DNA of 64,000 nt. Origin: Physcia stellaris. Its lineage: Eukaryota > Ascomycota > Lecanoromycetes > Caliciales > Physciaceae. Location: contig JABSSW010000031.1 of NCBI GenBank assembly GCA_018902385.1, positions 1 to 64,000 of the forward strand, read 5' to 3'. Each line of letters begins with the position of its first letter. Within the stretch, counting starts at the first letter, position 1. Shown piece after piece: positions 1 to 13,249 of the stretch. The notes under the pieces were generated by a model. That model was not told the DNA's origin and searched no databases. It was given only the letters and a program-made list of their open reading frames with translations. The translations under genes were made by a program, and so were the position numbers.

Positions 1-1010
1 ATTTTCTCGTAAAATTTCGGCAGACGATAGACGCGATATCAATTCTTCATCGTGAATTCATAAATGTATCAATCTGTTTCGACTGAATCTTTTTCGACGA
101 GTTTAACACAATGTCGCATTCGCATTGCTGACAATCGTACATAGTCGTCGTTCAAAAACAAAATCAAACGTGTATTATGCTCTGAAATTTCGTCGACAGC
201 GAAATTTTAATTTCTCAAAATTCAGTTTCAAATTTTTGTTCTGTGTCTGTCAATCGTATCAAGAAGAAAAAGTATAATCATTTTATGATTCGATTTTGAT
301 TCGAAATGCTGAAAAACGACGTCGCGAGCAATTTTTCAAATTTTCAAAAAGTTCACATTCATTTCATCGTTGACGATGATTCTGAGTTTTCGATGTTTTC
401 AAGTCGAAATATTCTGTCAATTTTCTTGCGATCTCGTGTATTGCATAACTTTTCACGAATTTAACGTCTGAATGATTGTATTGTATCGCGTTTTGATGTT
501 TCGCGTTCGTGAATTTCAAACGTCGACAACGCGATCGACATGATCATCGACGAAAATTTTGAATGTTTTTTTTTCGTCGTTTGTCGAATCGATTCTCGAA
601 ATTGATTGCGACAGAAACGCGCTTTTTGTCGGTGTCGACATGAATGAAAAATGTCGTCAAAAGATTTCGTTCAAACAGAAATTTTCGACGTTAGAACGAA
701 TAAAGTCTGATCGCGACTTCGCGTTAGCGTGATTTGACGATGTGATTCTGAAACTTCGCTTGAAGTTTCAAAGTCAGATTGATTTCAACTAATCAAATTT
801 CGAACTCAATCTGACAAAAAGTATGTATGTTGATGATGTATGAAATAATAAATGTAACGAAAAGCAAAACAAAAAACAAAGCGTGATTCTGAATCGAGTC
901 AACGAAAATGATTGATGTGATGAAAATGTAAAATAAAAGTAAAAAAGAAAATAAAGTAGAAATCGAAAATATACTGAATGAAATCGAATCGAAATCGCTG
1001 TCGTCTCGTT

Positions 1011-1612
1011 GAAATTAGCGCGTTTGAAATTGTTTGCAGACAATAATTATATCAAAATCTTTTCATTTTCTTTTCGTCTTTCTTGAATAGAGCGATGGAC
1101 GAAAAAAAAAACCTGAAATCGAATTGAATGATATGTTTGAAAAATCAAAAAAAAAAAATTCTCGAAGCGTGATGATCAGACTTCACTCGATAAAATGACG
1201 TTGTTGAAACTTTTAACGCGTTTGAGTTTGTCTGCAGACAATAACTATATCAAAATTTTTTTTTTTCTTTTTCATCTTTCTCGAGTAAAACGATGTATGA
1301 AAAAGAAATCTGAAATCGACGTCGAAATGAATGATGATGAATGAAAAATCAAAAAGAAAAATTCTCGAAACGTGATGATCAGACTTCACTCGATGAAATG
1401 ACGTTGTTGAAATTTTTAACGCGTTTGAATTTGTCTGCAGACAATAATTATATCAAAATTTCTTTTCTTTTTCATTTTTTTTTTGAGTAAAACGTGTATG
1501 AAGAAGAAATCTGAAATCGACGTCAAGATGAATGATGATGAATAAAAAATCAAAAAAAATTCTCGAAACGTGATGATCAGATTTCCGTTCGATAAAATGA
1601 CGTTGTTCGAGT
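1011..1612. repeat. Three-copy tandem repeat of about 200 bp
   Basis: Copies are marked by the landmark GCAGACAATAA(T/C)TATATC at about 1036, 1234 and 1437, so the period is 198-203 bp. Each copy continues with a T-rich tract, an A-rich tract and the word CGTGATGATCAGA, and ends with ATGACGTTGTT. Copies 2 and 3 begin at a TGTCTGCAGACA palindrome. No coding sense is visible. Confidence 0.75.
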
Positions 1613-4296
1613 CTGAATCATGCTGATAGCATGCGAAATGACTCGTGACGACGACGATTCTTTTCTGAAATATCGAAATCAGACGATTTATAAATGTTGA
1701 TTTCGATATTGAGTTTGGCGTTTGTCGTTTTTCGTCATGTGAATTCGCTTCGAGAAACTGACGACGTCTCGACTGTTTCTCAACACGATTACGAAAACAG
1801 ATTTTTGCATGAAATGTTGAAAATCGACGAGAATAAAAATGACGTCATTGAATGTCTGTCGACAACAGCGAAAATTTTCATTGTTTGAGCTTTCGTCTTG
1901 TTAAATCTCCGAACTCGTGAAATCGTGATGTGAATCTGATTCGACGTGAAGCAATTGTGTTCTTTGATAATTTAACTGATTTATGAAAACAACGTTAAAA
2001 CTACTTACGTTTTTGCAAAGAACAGAATAGAATCGCGAACATGTCTGATTGAATTCGAACGCTGAATTGATTTATCGATGATAACGCGTTGTCGATCTCG
2101 TGAATCGAAATTGCAAATTAGAAAATGTTGACGTTGTGTTGAATGTTTTGACGTTTTCGATGTTAAACGCGTCGAAAACGCGTCTGCGTTGAACTTTATT
2201 TGATCAATTCAAATAACATTGATTGAAAAGAAGCGATCTGATCGTGAGCTGAAATTTGAAATCGCATATAGAAAAAGTGAATGACGACTATTGATTGAAT
2301 AAATGATGAAATCATTGTATGACAAATGATAATTCGTGAATGAGAATCGTACGAAAGCAAAAACGACAAAACAGAAAAAATTATACTTTCATTGCAATCA
2401 CGCGATCATTTCGGCAAAAATCGTTTACGAAAACGAAATGATCGAGATTTGTAATTGTTCGTGATAAAAACATTTGATATATTGAACAATTTCGTTTTGT
2501 GATTTTATACGATGCTTATCAATTGCGAATAGATTCGAATAATGACGTTAAATCACATATCAGACATTTATCATTTGAAACAATCAAGCGAATTTACAGA
2601 GTGCTGGAAACGATCAATCAGAACTATCAGAAAGTTTTGTATGACAAACTATTCATTTCAATCTCGAGATGAAGTTCACACGTCGAACATCGATATTCAT
2701 GTGAAATAACGCGTTCGATCAATCGATCATTTCGTTGTGAGTTTCATAACTTTAAAGTTTCATTCAATGACTTTACGTTGAACATGTCGTCTGTAAACAA
2801 TATACAATTGATCAGCAGTTGATAAAAACGTTGTCTGCAAACAATATGTATTCAAATTCAGTTCGCGATCGCATTTCAACATCGCAAATTGAAAATCGTT
2901 GTTATGTGTCGACATTTCTTTGACATTGACAAATATAGAAAATCATGTCGAAAAAATTTCGAAAATGTCGCGAATCTTGAATATGCATGTGATTGTTGAT
3001 TCGTGACGATCGTATTGTCGATGATGTACGCGTTTATGAATTTGAATTTATACGATTTAATTCGATGTTCGTCGTGATGTGATTCTGATTATAATTAACA
3101 TAATCTTGACGAAAAAATTCAATTGAAAATTTTTCGTGTTGATTTATCGACACGACTACTTGCATTGTCGTGAAATGTTTCGTTTAAAATTGAGAAAAAT
3201 GTGAATAAAAAAACGATTTGTCGAAAAAAAAAATTGAACGAATACGATCAAGCAACACTGTGTTGATCAATTTGTGAATTGATACATGTCGAACGAATTT
3301 ATTCGTTTTCAACATTTGAGAATTCGTTTGTCGTAAAATGAAATGAGAAACGAAATGACATGAAATTTGATATATTTTCGTCGATTGTGTGTGTAAACAT
3401 TCAGATTATCGACGCAAATCTGAATTTCGACACGTTTGATTATTGAAAGTTCGTCGTTGATTGCGATTTGAAAAAATGATTTGAATCGTTGTTTGTGTCG
3501 TTTTCGCATGAAAAAAACGAGCAATTGCATTAGACGAAAAATGATATTCAAAATTTTTGACAATTTTGTATTTCGTTATCATCAGCGCGAATCGATGTTT
3601 GTGAACGAAAAAATCGTTGATTTCGCGTTTCAATCATCAAAAATGATTTTTTCGTCGTTGCGAAAAATGAAATCGATGAAATTGATTAAAATGATTTGCA
3701 CGTTTTGAAACAAACGTTGAATCTTTTTTTGATGAAATTTTAATAAAATTGCGCAAGTACAAATGAAAAAATTTCGAATGTCGCGAAATGTTCATCGTTT
3801 TCGTCATGTCGCAATTGATCAAAGTGATCGCGTGAAAAAAAAAAAAATTAAAATTGTGTTTTTGATTTTCGATTGTTTGAACAACAAATTGTGCTGATCG
3901 AAACAACATCATTTTGAACGCGACGACTAGAATTGACGCTTGTGCAATGAAACGAACACATTCAATAACGAAATCACGTGAAGTATAAAATAAAACATCA
4001 TGATTGTAAATGAACGATTGTCACGTTGAAAACGATCAAGTGTTTTAGCGCGAAACTCTGATGCGCGTGTCACTCGACGAAAATCGTTGAACGTTTCAGA
4101 TTTGCTGATCAATCGTTTTTTTTTTTCACGTTTCATTTTTCATGAGATCGAGAATAGCGTTTTTGATCAGTCGAAATCCAAACATCGATAACAAACATTT
4201 TCGAATTCATTAATCGACAATTGTCGAAGAAATCATCATGACAGATGTCGAAATTAGTGTTTTTGTATAACGACTGTCGACAGACGACATTCTTTT

Positions 4297-4485
4297 TCTG
4301 TTCGTTTGCAGACGACATTTTTTCATCTGTTGTTTGCAAACGATATCTATTTTTCATTTGTTGTTTGCAAACGATATTTACATTATTTTTCATCTGTTGT
4401 CTGCAGACGATATTTATTCCCCGTTTGTTGTTTGCAGACGATATTTATTTTCATTTGTTGTTTGCAGACGATATTTATTTTTGTC
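4297..4485. repeat. Minisatellite, about 30-bp unit, five to six copies
   Basis: Units of the form CATTTGTTGTTTGCAGACGA followed by TATTTATTTT repeat about every 30-34 bp between 4297 and 4485. Variation between units is mostly C/T and A/G exchange (TTTGCAAAC versus TCTGCAGAC). Long overlapping open frames here are translations of the repeat, not genes. Confidence 0.8.
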
Positions 4486-6994
4486 GTCGACTAATTTGCA
4501 AGCAGAATTCTGTTCAAACAATTTTTCGACTGTTTTTTTCGGATGTTCGTTTGACAAACAAATCAAGTCTATTTACATGAAATTGCGTTTCAAGATGCAA
4601 GATATCGTCGTCGTCTGCGAAAAAAAGAAAAACGCTAAATCAAGTTGTCGAGAACTATGTGATCGACAATTTCATCAAAAAAATAATGTTATTCGAAAGC
4701 GAATATTAAACAAGTACGCGCATCTGTATGAGAATGATAAGTTTCAAATTCGTTTAAGAAATGTATCGTTTTCGCTTCGAAGATCGTCGCGAATGAATGA
4801 ATGATCGATTGATTGTTGATAAGACGAACTGAATTGACGATAAATTGAATTCGACATCTGGAAATTTGAACGCGAAAAATCGTTCGAAAACGACAAAAAA
4901 CGTTCGAAAACATTGAGCTTTCGAAATAAATTTTGAAATGAATATGAAAATCGACAGATGAACATTGTGAACGATAACTCGAAATTCTCGACGTCGCAAA
5001 TGACAATATCAGTCAATTTCACTCTGTCAATCTGAACGTTCGACGATAAAAATGAATCGACATCGAAACGAACGAAAATGTAAATTCTTTTCGATCGTAT
5101 GATGAAACGACGATTGATGATGTAAATGTTCACGAAAAATTTCGAACGAAAATACTTTTGTGTTTACAATCGTTTGATGAAAAAATTCGCGTTTCGTTTT
5201 ACTGAAAATGTCAAATCTGTTCATCAGAAATCAAATCACGTGAACATGAATGTCGATGTAAATCAGTTGATCTGTCGAAAATGTTACGAAATAAATTTCA
5301 AAAAAATGTGTTCGACGTGTAAAATATGATTTCGAATTTTTTTGATTCATTGCAATTGACATGCTAATCTTTCGTTCAATAAGTTTCGTCATGAATAGAA
5401 ATCAATCGTCATTATGTTTTTATGTCAAAAATCAATCGTTTTGAAAATTCGAATTGAGTTCGTGATGTTTTCATCATCGACACAAAAACGAATCAGCAAT
5501 CGCGCATCAACGCTCTCGTGAATGTCGAAAAAGATCGAGAAATTGCTCGTCGTTACTATCGTGATTGAATAATCGCTTTATCACATTTCATCGCGAACGA
5601 TTGAACGACGCGATTCGTTGAAAATGTGAAATGTTCTGTATGCGACACGAAATATGTTCGTCTAAATTTTCAACTGAATGTGTGAGTGATTCGAAATCGA
5701 CACATATCGTATTGTTGCGATTTTCATGTTTGTCGTCGCTGTTGAATATACGACGCAAAGAATCACGAAAATTGTATGTTTTGTAAAACGCTGTCGCATG
5801 AAAGCAGTTGATGATGAAATGACGTGCAAACTAAAAAGTTTTCGAGTTCTCGAAAATTTTCATAAAGTGATTGAATTTCGAATGAAATTGAACATGACAT
5901 TCGATTTTTTTACATTTTTCAAATAGTAAACGTAAGAAATTAAAATAAAATATCAATGAGCATTGATACATTTCATGAATTTTTGAAATTTGTTTGACTG
6001 TCGAGAATGCGATGATTGACATTCGAAATGTGTATACGTGATCTGTGCATAGAATGAAATTCAAAAATTTTGTGATGCGAATTCAATTACGATGCTGTCG
6101 CGCTTGACGACATCAAACGATGAAAAAAAAATGTCAAGACGAATATCGTTTAAACGATCGACGTGTGAAAAAAAAAACGCGTTTTTCAGATGAAAAACGC
6201 AAAAATGTTCGTGACGTGAATAGCAACAAATGTTGAGAACTCGAAATGTGCACGAAAGTGAAATAAAATCGCTGATAATGTCGAAAATGTCAACGACGAT
6301 ATATTAGTGACGATTCGATCAAAAAAATCAAAAAAAAAAAAAAAAATTGTTATTTGAAAAGCGCGAATTTCATTGTTGTGATTTTTTTGAAAAATGCTAG
6401 TGATGCAAAATGAAATGTGACGAACGATTGATGTTTTCAAATCAGTTTATTCGAAAACGTTTTTCGGAAATATTCGAGCTTTGTTCATATGAGTCTCAAG
6501 TTGAGTACTATCGAAAAACGTTTCAAAAAATTGAATTTTAAATGATTCGCTCGATCAAATGCTGAAATTGTAAATCAGACGATTTGATGTCGTCACAAAA
6601 GACAATTTCAAGTCAATTTCATTGAAGACGTTTTGAATCGAAAATCTAATGATACGAATGAATCAATAAATGATGCAAATCATTACGACAATTTGATTTC
6701 GTGATTCAACGTTGTCTACAGTGCGCAAACAGACGATTACGTATGACAAAATTTTGTTAATGAAAAATTTTATTAAAATTTAATTCGATAAGTTTGAACA
6801 ATATCATTGAATCGATGATGAATTCGAAATTTTATATTGAAAAATTTTAACAAGTCGACTTCGACATGATTTGAAAAATGAAAACATTCAAATGAACATT
6901 TTTGCACTCATATTTGAATGTCTCGCTAAAAGTCAGAAAAAATTTTTCGTGTACGTCACGTCATGATGTTCGCAATCAGCATGAACAATTATGC

Positions 6995-7235
6995 ACATGT
7001 TGTTTGCAAACGAAACATCAAAATACGATGAGCACATTGTTTGCAGACGATATGTATTCAGAATAAATATTAATAATGCAATGAGCACATTGTTTGCAAA
7101 CGATATGTATTCAGAATAAATAATGCAATGAACACATTGTTCTGCAAACGATATGTATTCAAAATAGATATTAGTAATGCAATGAGCACATTGTTTGCAA
7201 ACGATATGTATTCAAAATAAATAATGCAATGAACT
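6995..7235. repeat. Minisatellite, about 50-bp unit, four to five copies
   Basis: Units read ATGAGCACATTGTTTGCAAA followed by CGATATGTATTCA(G/A)AATA and AATAATGCA, starting near 7029, 7081, 7129 and 7180, with a diverged leading copy near 6995. It shares the GTTTGCAAAC core with the 4.3-kb array but the rest of the unit differs. Confidence 0.8.
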
Positions 7236-10200
7236 GTGATGATGTGTTGAACAGAAATGAAAATTGAACTCAATTGAGATTTTAATCTATTAAGTTATGA
7301 CAAACGCATTTTCGATTTTTTTTTTTTTTTTTTCTTTTTCGTCGCTTTCGTTTGTCGAAATTTCTGATTGATCATTGACTTCGTTCGACTTTGTTTTTTT
7401 TGTTTTTGTCACATCGACATGAAATTTTTGAACGCGTCGACATCGTAAAATTGATTGCAAATGCAAACTTGTTGAATTTCGAAAATAAACGATTCATGCA
7501 TTCGTAAAGATGATCGTGATCAATTTTTTTGTGCGAATATGATGTTGAACTCATTGCGTTATTTCTTTTTGTATCGTGAACGAGAATCGAGACATCGTTA
7601 TGATGCGATTTCGATACGCGTTTGCTGTGTCGAAAAAAAAGCAAACGATGAGTCAATTCGTTCGCTTCAATTCGATTTGATCGACGATTTCGATCACACG
7701 TTGAATGTTATTGTTTTTGTTGAATTTCAGCTCGATGAACAGATGATCGCAATCGAAAAATGAAATACAAAAAAGCTTTTGATGAACGACAAAAACAAGA
7801 ATTTTTTGAAACGTGTCGTCGACAGAAAATTCTAAAGTGAAAACGACGTAATGCAATCGATTCAAAAATTGACGAAATCGAGCTTTGTTTCAAATGCGCT
7901 TTTTGTCGCGAAAAAAATCGTTTCATTCGAAGAAAATTCGAAGACGATCGATTCATTTGTCATTGACGTAATATTTTTCAAAAACGTTCGTTTTGTTGCT
8001 GTTCGAATCGTACTTTTTGAATGATCGTTCAAAAACAATTTTAAATTTGACATCATCGAGCAATTTAACGACAAAAGCATAAATGAAATCATGAAGCTTT
8101 GCAACTTTCTTCTTCGACAATCGAGACATGAAACGACGATTCTGTTTTTGTCGTTCGACGAAATTCTTGATGTGTTTTGTAACTCGTGTTTTGAAAATGT
8201 TTCAAATATTTTGAATGTAAAGTTGAACAATCAATTCGATTTCAGTTGTCATGATTTTCTGAACGCGTTTGTGATTGATCATATCGTCTTTGTCGTCATA
8301 ATCGAAAATAAAAACTTTTATTCGATCGCGAAACAGTTTGAATGTGCTGTCTTGTTTGATCATAATCGCAACGATGTCACGACAATCTTTGAAACGATTT
8401 TGCATGTCATCGACAACAAGAGTCAAGCGAAAAACAAAACGAAAATCGAAAACGAACAAAAAATCGAATTTTCAAATGATGAAATGAACGAGCAAAAAAA
8501 AATAGTCGTATTTTTGAATGCACTTTTTATAGTTGAGTTCGCGTCGTCGAACGATTTTGACATTCGACGAATCAAAATTTCAATCGATCGTGAGTAGATG
8601 TGATTGTCGAACGACGCGTCGTTTGACGATATTTTGTCACAACTCGCTCATCGTGACAAACAAAATGTCGCTCACGATGAATTGAAAAATTCGAAAAAAA
8701 ACGTTGATCATGAAATTGTATCGTCGCTGTTCGTCAACGAAAACGAGTCTCAAATCATTGAAATCATTGTGACATTGAGTGATCATGATTTCGATGAATA
8801 AAAAATAACGATTGAGCGTGATCGTGATGAAAATGTCGATTTTTTTTTTGAACAAAATTCAGTATGAACGATGACGAGAAAAATTTGCGAAAAAAATTCA
8901 CAAACAGAAAAATGTGACGTTCGAGCTTTCGAATCGTTGATAATTCATGATGATCAGAAATCAATTTCGACGAAATTGTGCATCGATTTCAACTCTTGAA
9001 AAATTGACAAACGTAAACGATACTTTTTGCGTAAATCATTGATGATTTCGATTGACGTCGTATGAAAAAAATTGTGCGCGTCAATCAATGAAATGTCGAT
9101 ACGATGTTTGATTGTTCGTCACGTTTTGAATTGATGAGTTTTGAATTTGAACGATGTCGATTGATCATCGTTGAACTTGCTGTGCACGCTTTCAAAGATC
9201 AAATCATTTCGACGATTAACGATGTGTCATCGATCGAGTTCTTCGTCGCTAAACGACAAATTTTCGAAGTATGTGTTGACGAAAGATTTGACATCTCGAG
9301 CGAAAATAAATCAGTAATTTCGAATCATGATATAAACTTTGTGAAACGTTTGTTCATCGTTCGTTCGAAAAGCGTTAATGAATGTCATTTCGACGAAACA
9401 AAATTCGACGTCACGAGTCAACAAAAATGAATACGTCGCGTTGCGAACTCGACGAGCGACGCTAATCTTGTCGTGAAAAAGCGTTTTTCAATGTTCGAAA
9501 CACGATGTCTTTCACAACAGCGTGATGTTTTTGACAACGAAATCGACATAATGCAAACAAAAAGTATATTCTATTTCGAAATCAACTCAAATTTCGTTCA
9601 TGAATTCGTCGAAAATGCGAAAACGCTGTTTCAAATGAGTGATGAAAATCGTTCGCGTTTTTTTAAAGTTGATCGCTGAAAATGCAACTTTTGATTTCAA
9701 TCAAAAATCATCAACACGAGTTCTTTGAACTTCGCAAATTCGTTGATCAAAGTGACAACTTGAATTCAAAAGACGACAAAATTGTCGACTGAAACGAATC
9801 GAAAATTGTTCATGAAATGATCGACATCGTACATGTGAATTTCTTCTTTATTGTGCGTCTGAGTTTTGACGATTTCAAAACTGAAAAAATGACGCGTTCG
9901 AACATTGATCGACACGCTTGCGCGAATCGCAAATAATACAATCTGATTTATTCAAATCTTCTGCGTTGCATTTTTCAAATGACGAGATTTCGAAAATTTC
10001 ATGTGAGAAAAGAAAACGTGAATATTGTAATTTCAGTCTCGATCATTGAAATCGATTTTTAGACGAAAATTCATGATTTCATGCGATTTGTGTTCGTCGA
10101 TGAGCATCTTTGAATCGTTCATCACACGTTGAAAATAAAATGAAACATACGACAAATTCAAATCGTTTTTCAAATCTTTTAACGTTTTGAAATGCGCAAC

Positions 10201-10460
10201 GAAATCGTCGACATCGAAACGTCGACGCAATTTTCAGTGAAAATTGATTTGTGTCTGCTCGAAAAGAACTTCGAAAACGACGATATCGAGACGATACAGA
10301 GAGAACTGATCGCTAAATAAATTGTTTCAGTTTATGTTTCTGTAATTCTGAAACGAGCCGTCGCGTTGTAGCATTGTCGAAAAATGTAAAAAAACATCAA
10401 TGTTGAAAAATGATTTTGAACGATTGTTTTGCATCATACGTCAATATTGCGCAAAATTCA

Positions 10461-11816
10461 TCATGATTGCGAAAGCATTTGTTTTTTTTTTTTTTGAAAT
10501 GATGTTCTTTTCTGAAATGATGTTATTTGAACGACTTCATTAACGACTGTTTTGACTTGCACGACGATCGTGAATAAATTCATCACAAACGCAAATAAAT
10601 CGCGAAATTTCATGCAAAATGTCTGTTGTTGATTGATTGATAATAAAATTGTCATTTGACAAATGATTGCTATTGTTTTTTTGCACGTCATTGTTGAAAT
10701 GATCAAAACGATTTGATTTTGCGTTTGTTTTCGACTCGCTCGAAAAACTGAAAAAATTTGAAAATTCGAGAAAAAATCGAAGTCGATGTAAATGAGCGAA
10801 AATGAAGATTTTTTTGATTGTTTTGAAAATTGTATCGATGAATTTTGCATCGTCGATGATTCGAGTCGCGAACGAGCTGTAAATGACGATGACGATAAAA
10901 AAAATTGATTTTTGACGCGAGAAGACGACATCAGCAATTGCGTCGACGCATTTTGACGACGAAATGACGAAAAAATTCGTTGCGAAATCGCAACGTTGAA
11001 TGAAAACGCGATTTCGACGAGAATAAACACATCGATCACTGTCGACGTTTTTGAAAAATTGACTGTCGATATGTTAACATTTGAAACATGAAAAGACATC
11101 GCTTTCAATGAGAATGCTGTAATGCTTTTATTTGCAGTGCTAATACAATCTCGAAAATCAGAAAAATTTTTGAAAACGAGATTGCTCTCGACATCACGCT
11201 GTCTGTTATCAGTGATGATGAAAAATGATTTGTTCGCTCTAAATTTTTTAGAAGACGTCAACGATAAAATCTGAATCGAAAGCGAAGCGACTTCTGAATT
11301 CTCTACATACGTTTGAAGAGAAAAACGAGATTGCGACGATATTGAACGTGTTGCAAATTCGAATTTTTGAAATATTGTCGATGACACAGTCGTCGTCAAT
11401 GAATGTGATTCATGTCGTCGTTTCACATGAAAAAAAGCAATCTTCTGAAAATTCGTGACGTAAATAGAGATGTCGATTTTGATGAGCTTCAACAAAATGA
11501 CAAAAAACGTGAATTCTGTGATCTCAAAAAAAGCTGTGCTGATGAAAGAAATTGATGTATTTGTATTGAGCTCGTTCATTGATTCATTGATGTCGATGTT
11601 CGCTTTCTTGTTTGTTTTATATCTTTGAATGTCAGTTTTTTTCGCTGTCTTTTTCTTCTTCATTGTATTGTATTTGATTGAGCGATTCATTGTCACAACA
11701 ATGCGACAAGTCTCACTGTGAACAAATGACAAATGAGCAAAAAATTGATCGTGTTGTTCGCAGACAAAATATCTGTCAAAAAAAAACAACAAATATTTGA
11801 GAAAAATAAAAAGCAA
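10461..11816 (-). other. Long chance open frame (451 codons), probably not a gene
   Basis: This is the longest open frame of the AT-rich block. Its translation has not a single glycine, proline or tryptophan, is rich in S, F, I, K and N, and shows no domain, signal peptide or membrane pattern I recognise. That composition follows from the absence of GG and CC in the DNA, and the length from the scarcity of TAA/TAG. It may be a mutated remnant of a transposon gene, but nothing in it allows a family call. I do not annotate it as coding. Confidence 0.6.
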
Positions 11817-12389
11817 ATCAAAAAAATGATTGATAGAAAAAATGAAATTCGTTTGATGTTTGAAGAAATATTACAAGCGTTAATGCGAAAAGATTTTGAT
11901 TTTCGATTAATGAAAAATGTTTGATCGCGTTGATTGTTGCAAAATGAATGTTGATTACATTGCGCATTAATCGCAGCAAATCTCATCGTGCGCAATGATT
12001 GAGACGAATTGTTGCAATTGACTCGATGTCGAGCAATGAATTCGAAACAATGAAATGAAAATATAATTTGCAAACAGCATGATTTCAAAACAATGAATGA
12101 AAAATGTAATTTGCAAACAACATGATTTTAGTATTTTGAAAACATCATGATTAAATTCATGTTGTTTGCAGACTACATTTTCATTTCATTGTTTCGAGCT
12201 CGTTGTTCGACGAGATTGAAAACGAATGCGATTGTTGACAATTTGAATCGTCTGATGTGCATTGCAAAAAACAAATGATCTAAAAATGAAATAAGATATT
12301 CAACGTTAATGCTCGATAAAGTAAAGCGAAACGATTGAGTCAAGACGAATGACTTTTAAACGTGATTTGATTGATCGCAAATTTTGTTG

Positions 12390-13190
12390 TTGAACGTTCA
12401 TATTTTTGAATGATGTGAAATTCTCGCAATTGAATGACTTTGCACATAATCGTTAAATCAATTTCGTGTCGACGACGTTGAAATTTTTTTTTCGAATGTT
12501 ACAGAAAAATTTCGATAGCGATTATTTGATCATTTCATTTGAAATGATTGTTGAGCGATATGTTGTCGCGAACAAGCTGAAAAAATCGATTATCGTTATT
12601 TTGTATGAAATCAAAATTTCACATCGCATTGATTATTCACACACTGATCACACGAATTTGATTTTTACGACGTTGAATTGCGTTCGTTCAGAACGTCAAA
12701 CAACGAGTTTTCGATGATAGTTTACATTTTTGAGTGATAATCGTTGAATTGTAAATTCGATTAAAAGCAAACGCGCAACTTTTGCTGCTAAATGTTCAAA
12801 AGTTTGTATGAGTTCAAAGCTTCGCAATTGAATCATTTTTTACGCAGTTGTCACATCATTTTCATTTTTGCGAAATTGAATTTTTTTCATCGAGCGTTAC
12901 ACATATCATGTTATCATTAAATATCATATGCAAATGTATCATGAAATGACATCATGATTGCTGAATTGAAAATTTTGAATGAGCGCAAACTGAAAAATCG
13001 AATTGTCATGAATTTGTATAAAGTTGAATTTTCGCAATTGAATAGCAATTCATTCATTTGTCACATCATTTTCATTTTTGCAACATTGAATTCTTCTCAT
13101 CGAGCGTTACAGATATCAGATTTCACATGTTTATCATCTGTTATTTCAAATTTTGATGGAAAGTCGTCCAGACGAGTGACTTAAACAATC
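12390..13190. repeat. Degenerate ~200-bp tandem repeat next to the NLR relic
   Basis: Landmarks such as TTGTATGA/TTGTATAAAG, CGCAATTGAAT, CACATCATTTTCATTTTTGC and CATCGAGCGTTACA recur near 12400, 12607, 12805 and 13013, giving a spacing of about 200 bp. The last two copies are the clearest. A second motif, GTGACTTAAAC/GTGACTGAAAC followed by CGATTTGATTG, occurs near 12350, 13167 and 13227, the last one abutting the NLR relic. Function unknown. Confidence 0.45.
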
Positions 13191-13249
13191 GATTTGATTG
13201 GCTTTATTCTGGCGTCGATCAGAGCGGGTGACTGAAACTAACGATTTGA

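Larger units (their letters stand above)
1..13240. other. AT-rich, repeat-mutated block without recognisable genes
   Basis: The block is rich in TCGA, CGAA, ATGA and TTGA words. CC, GG and TpA are rare and CpG is frequent. In 601-720, by hand count, there is no CC, one GG, two TA and about twelve CG. Because TAA and TAG need TpA, many open frames of 60-170 codons arise by chance on both strands; they have no glycine, proline or tryptophan to speak of and no recognisable domain. It contains three clear tandem-repeat arrays and a recurring palindrome, listed separately. It ends sharply near 13240, where ordinary composition and the NLR relic begin. The likely origin is old transposon DNA that has been mutated beyond family assignment; a pericentromeric or subtelomeric position is possible but not shown. 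Confidence 0.8.

Noticed and set aside
4245-4804. Cys/Phe-rich open frames at 4.2-4.8 kb
   Set aside because: They are translations of the 30-bp minisatellite in overlapping frames.
5126-5329. Zinc-finger-like CRKCYEINFKKMCSTCK suggesting a Helitron-type protein
   Set aside because: A single short motif in mutated DNA, with no helicase or Rep motif anywhere near; not supportable.
4297-7235. CRISPR-like arrays
   Set aside because: Units are contiguous minisatellites without unique spacers, in a fungal genome, with no cas genes.
1-13240. Classical RIP as the cause of the AT-rich block
   Set aside because: TpA is depleted and CpG enriched, the reverse of the CpA to TpA product; see the CpY finding.
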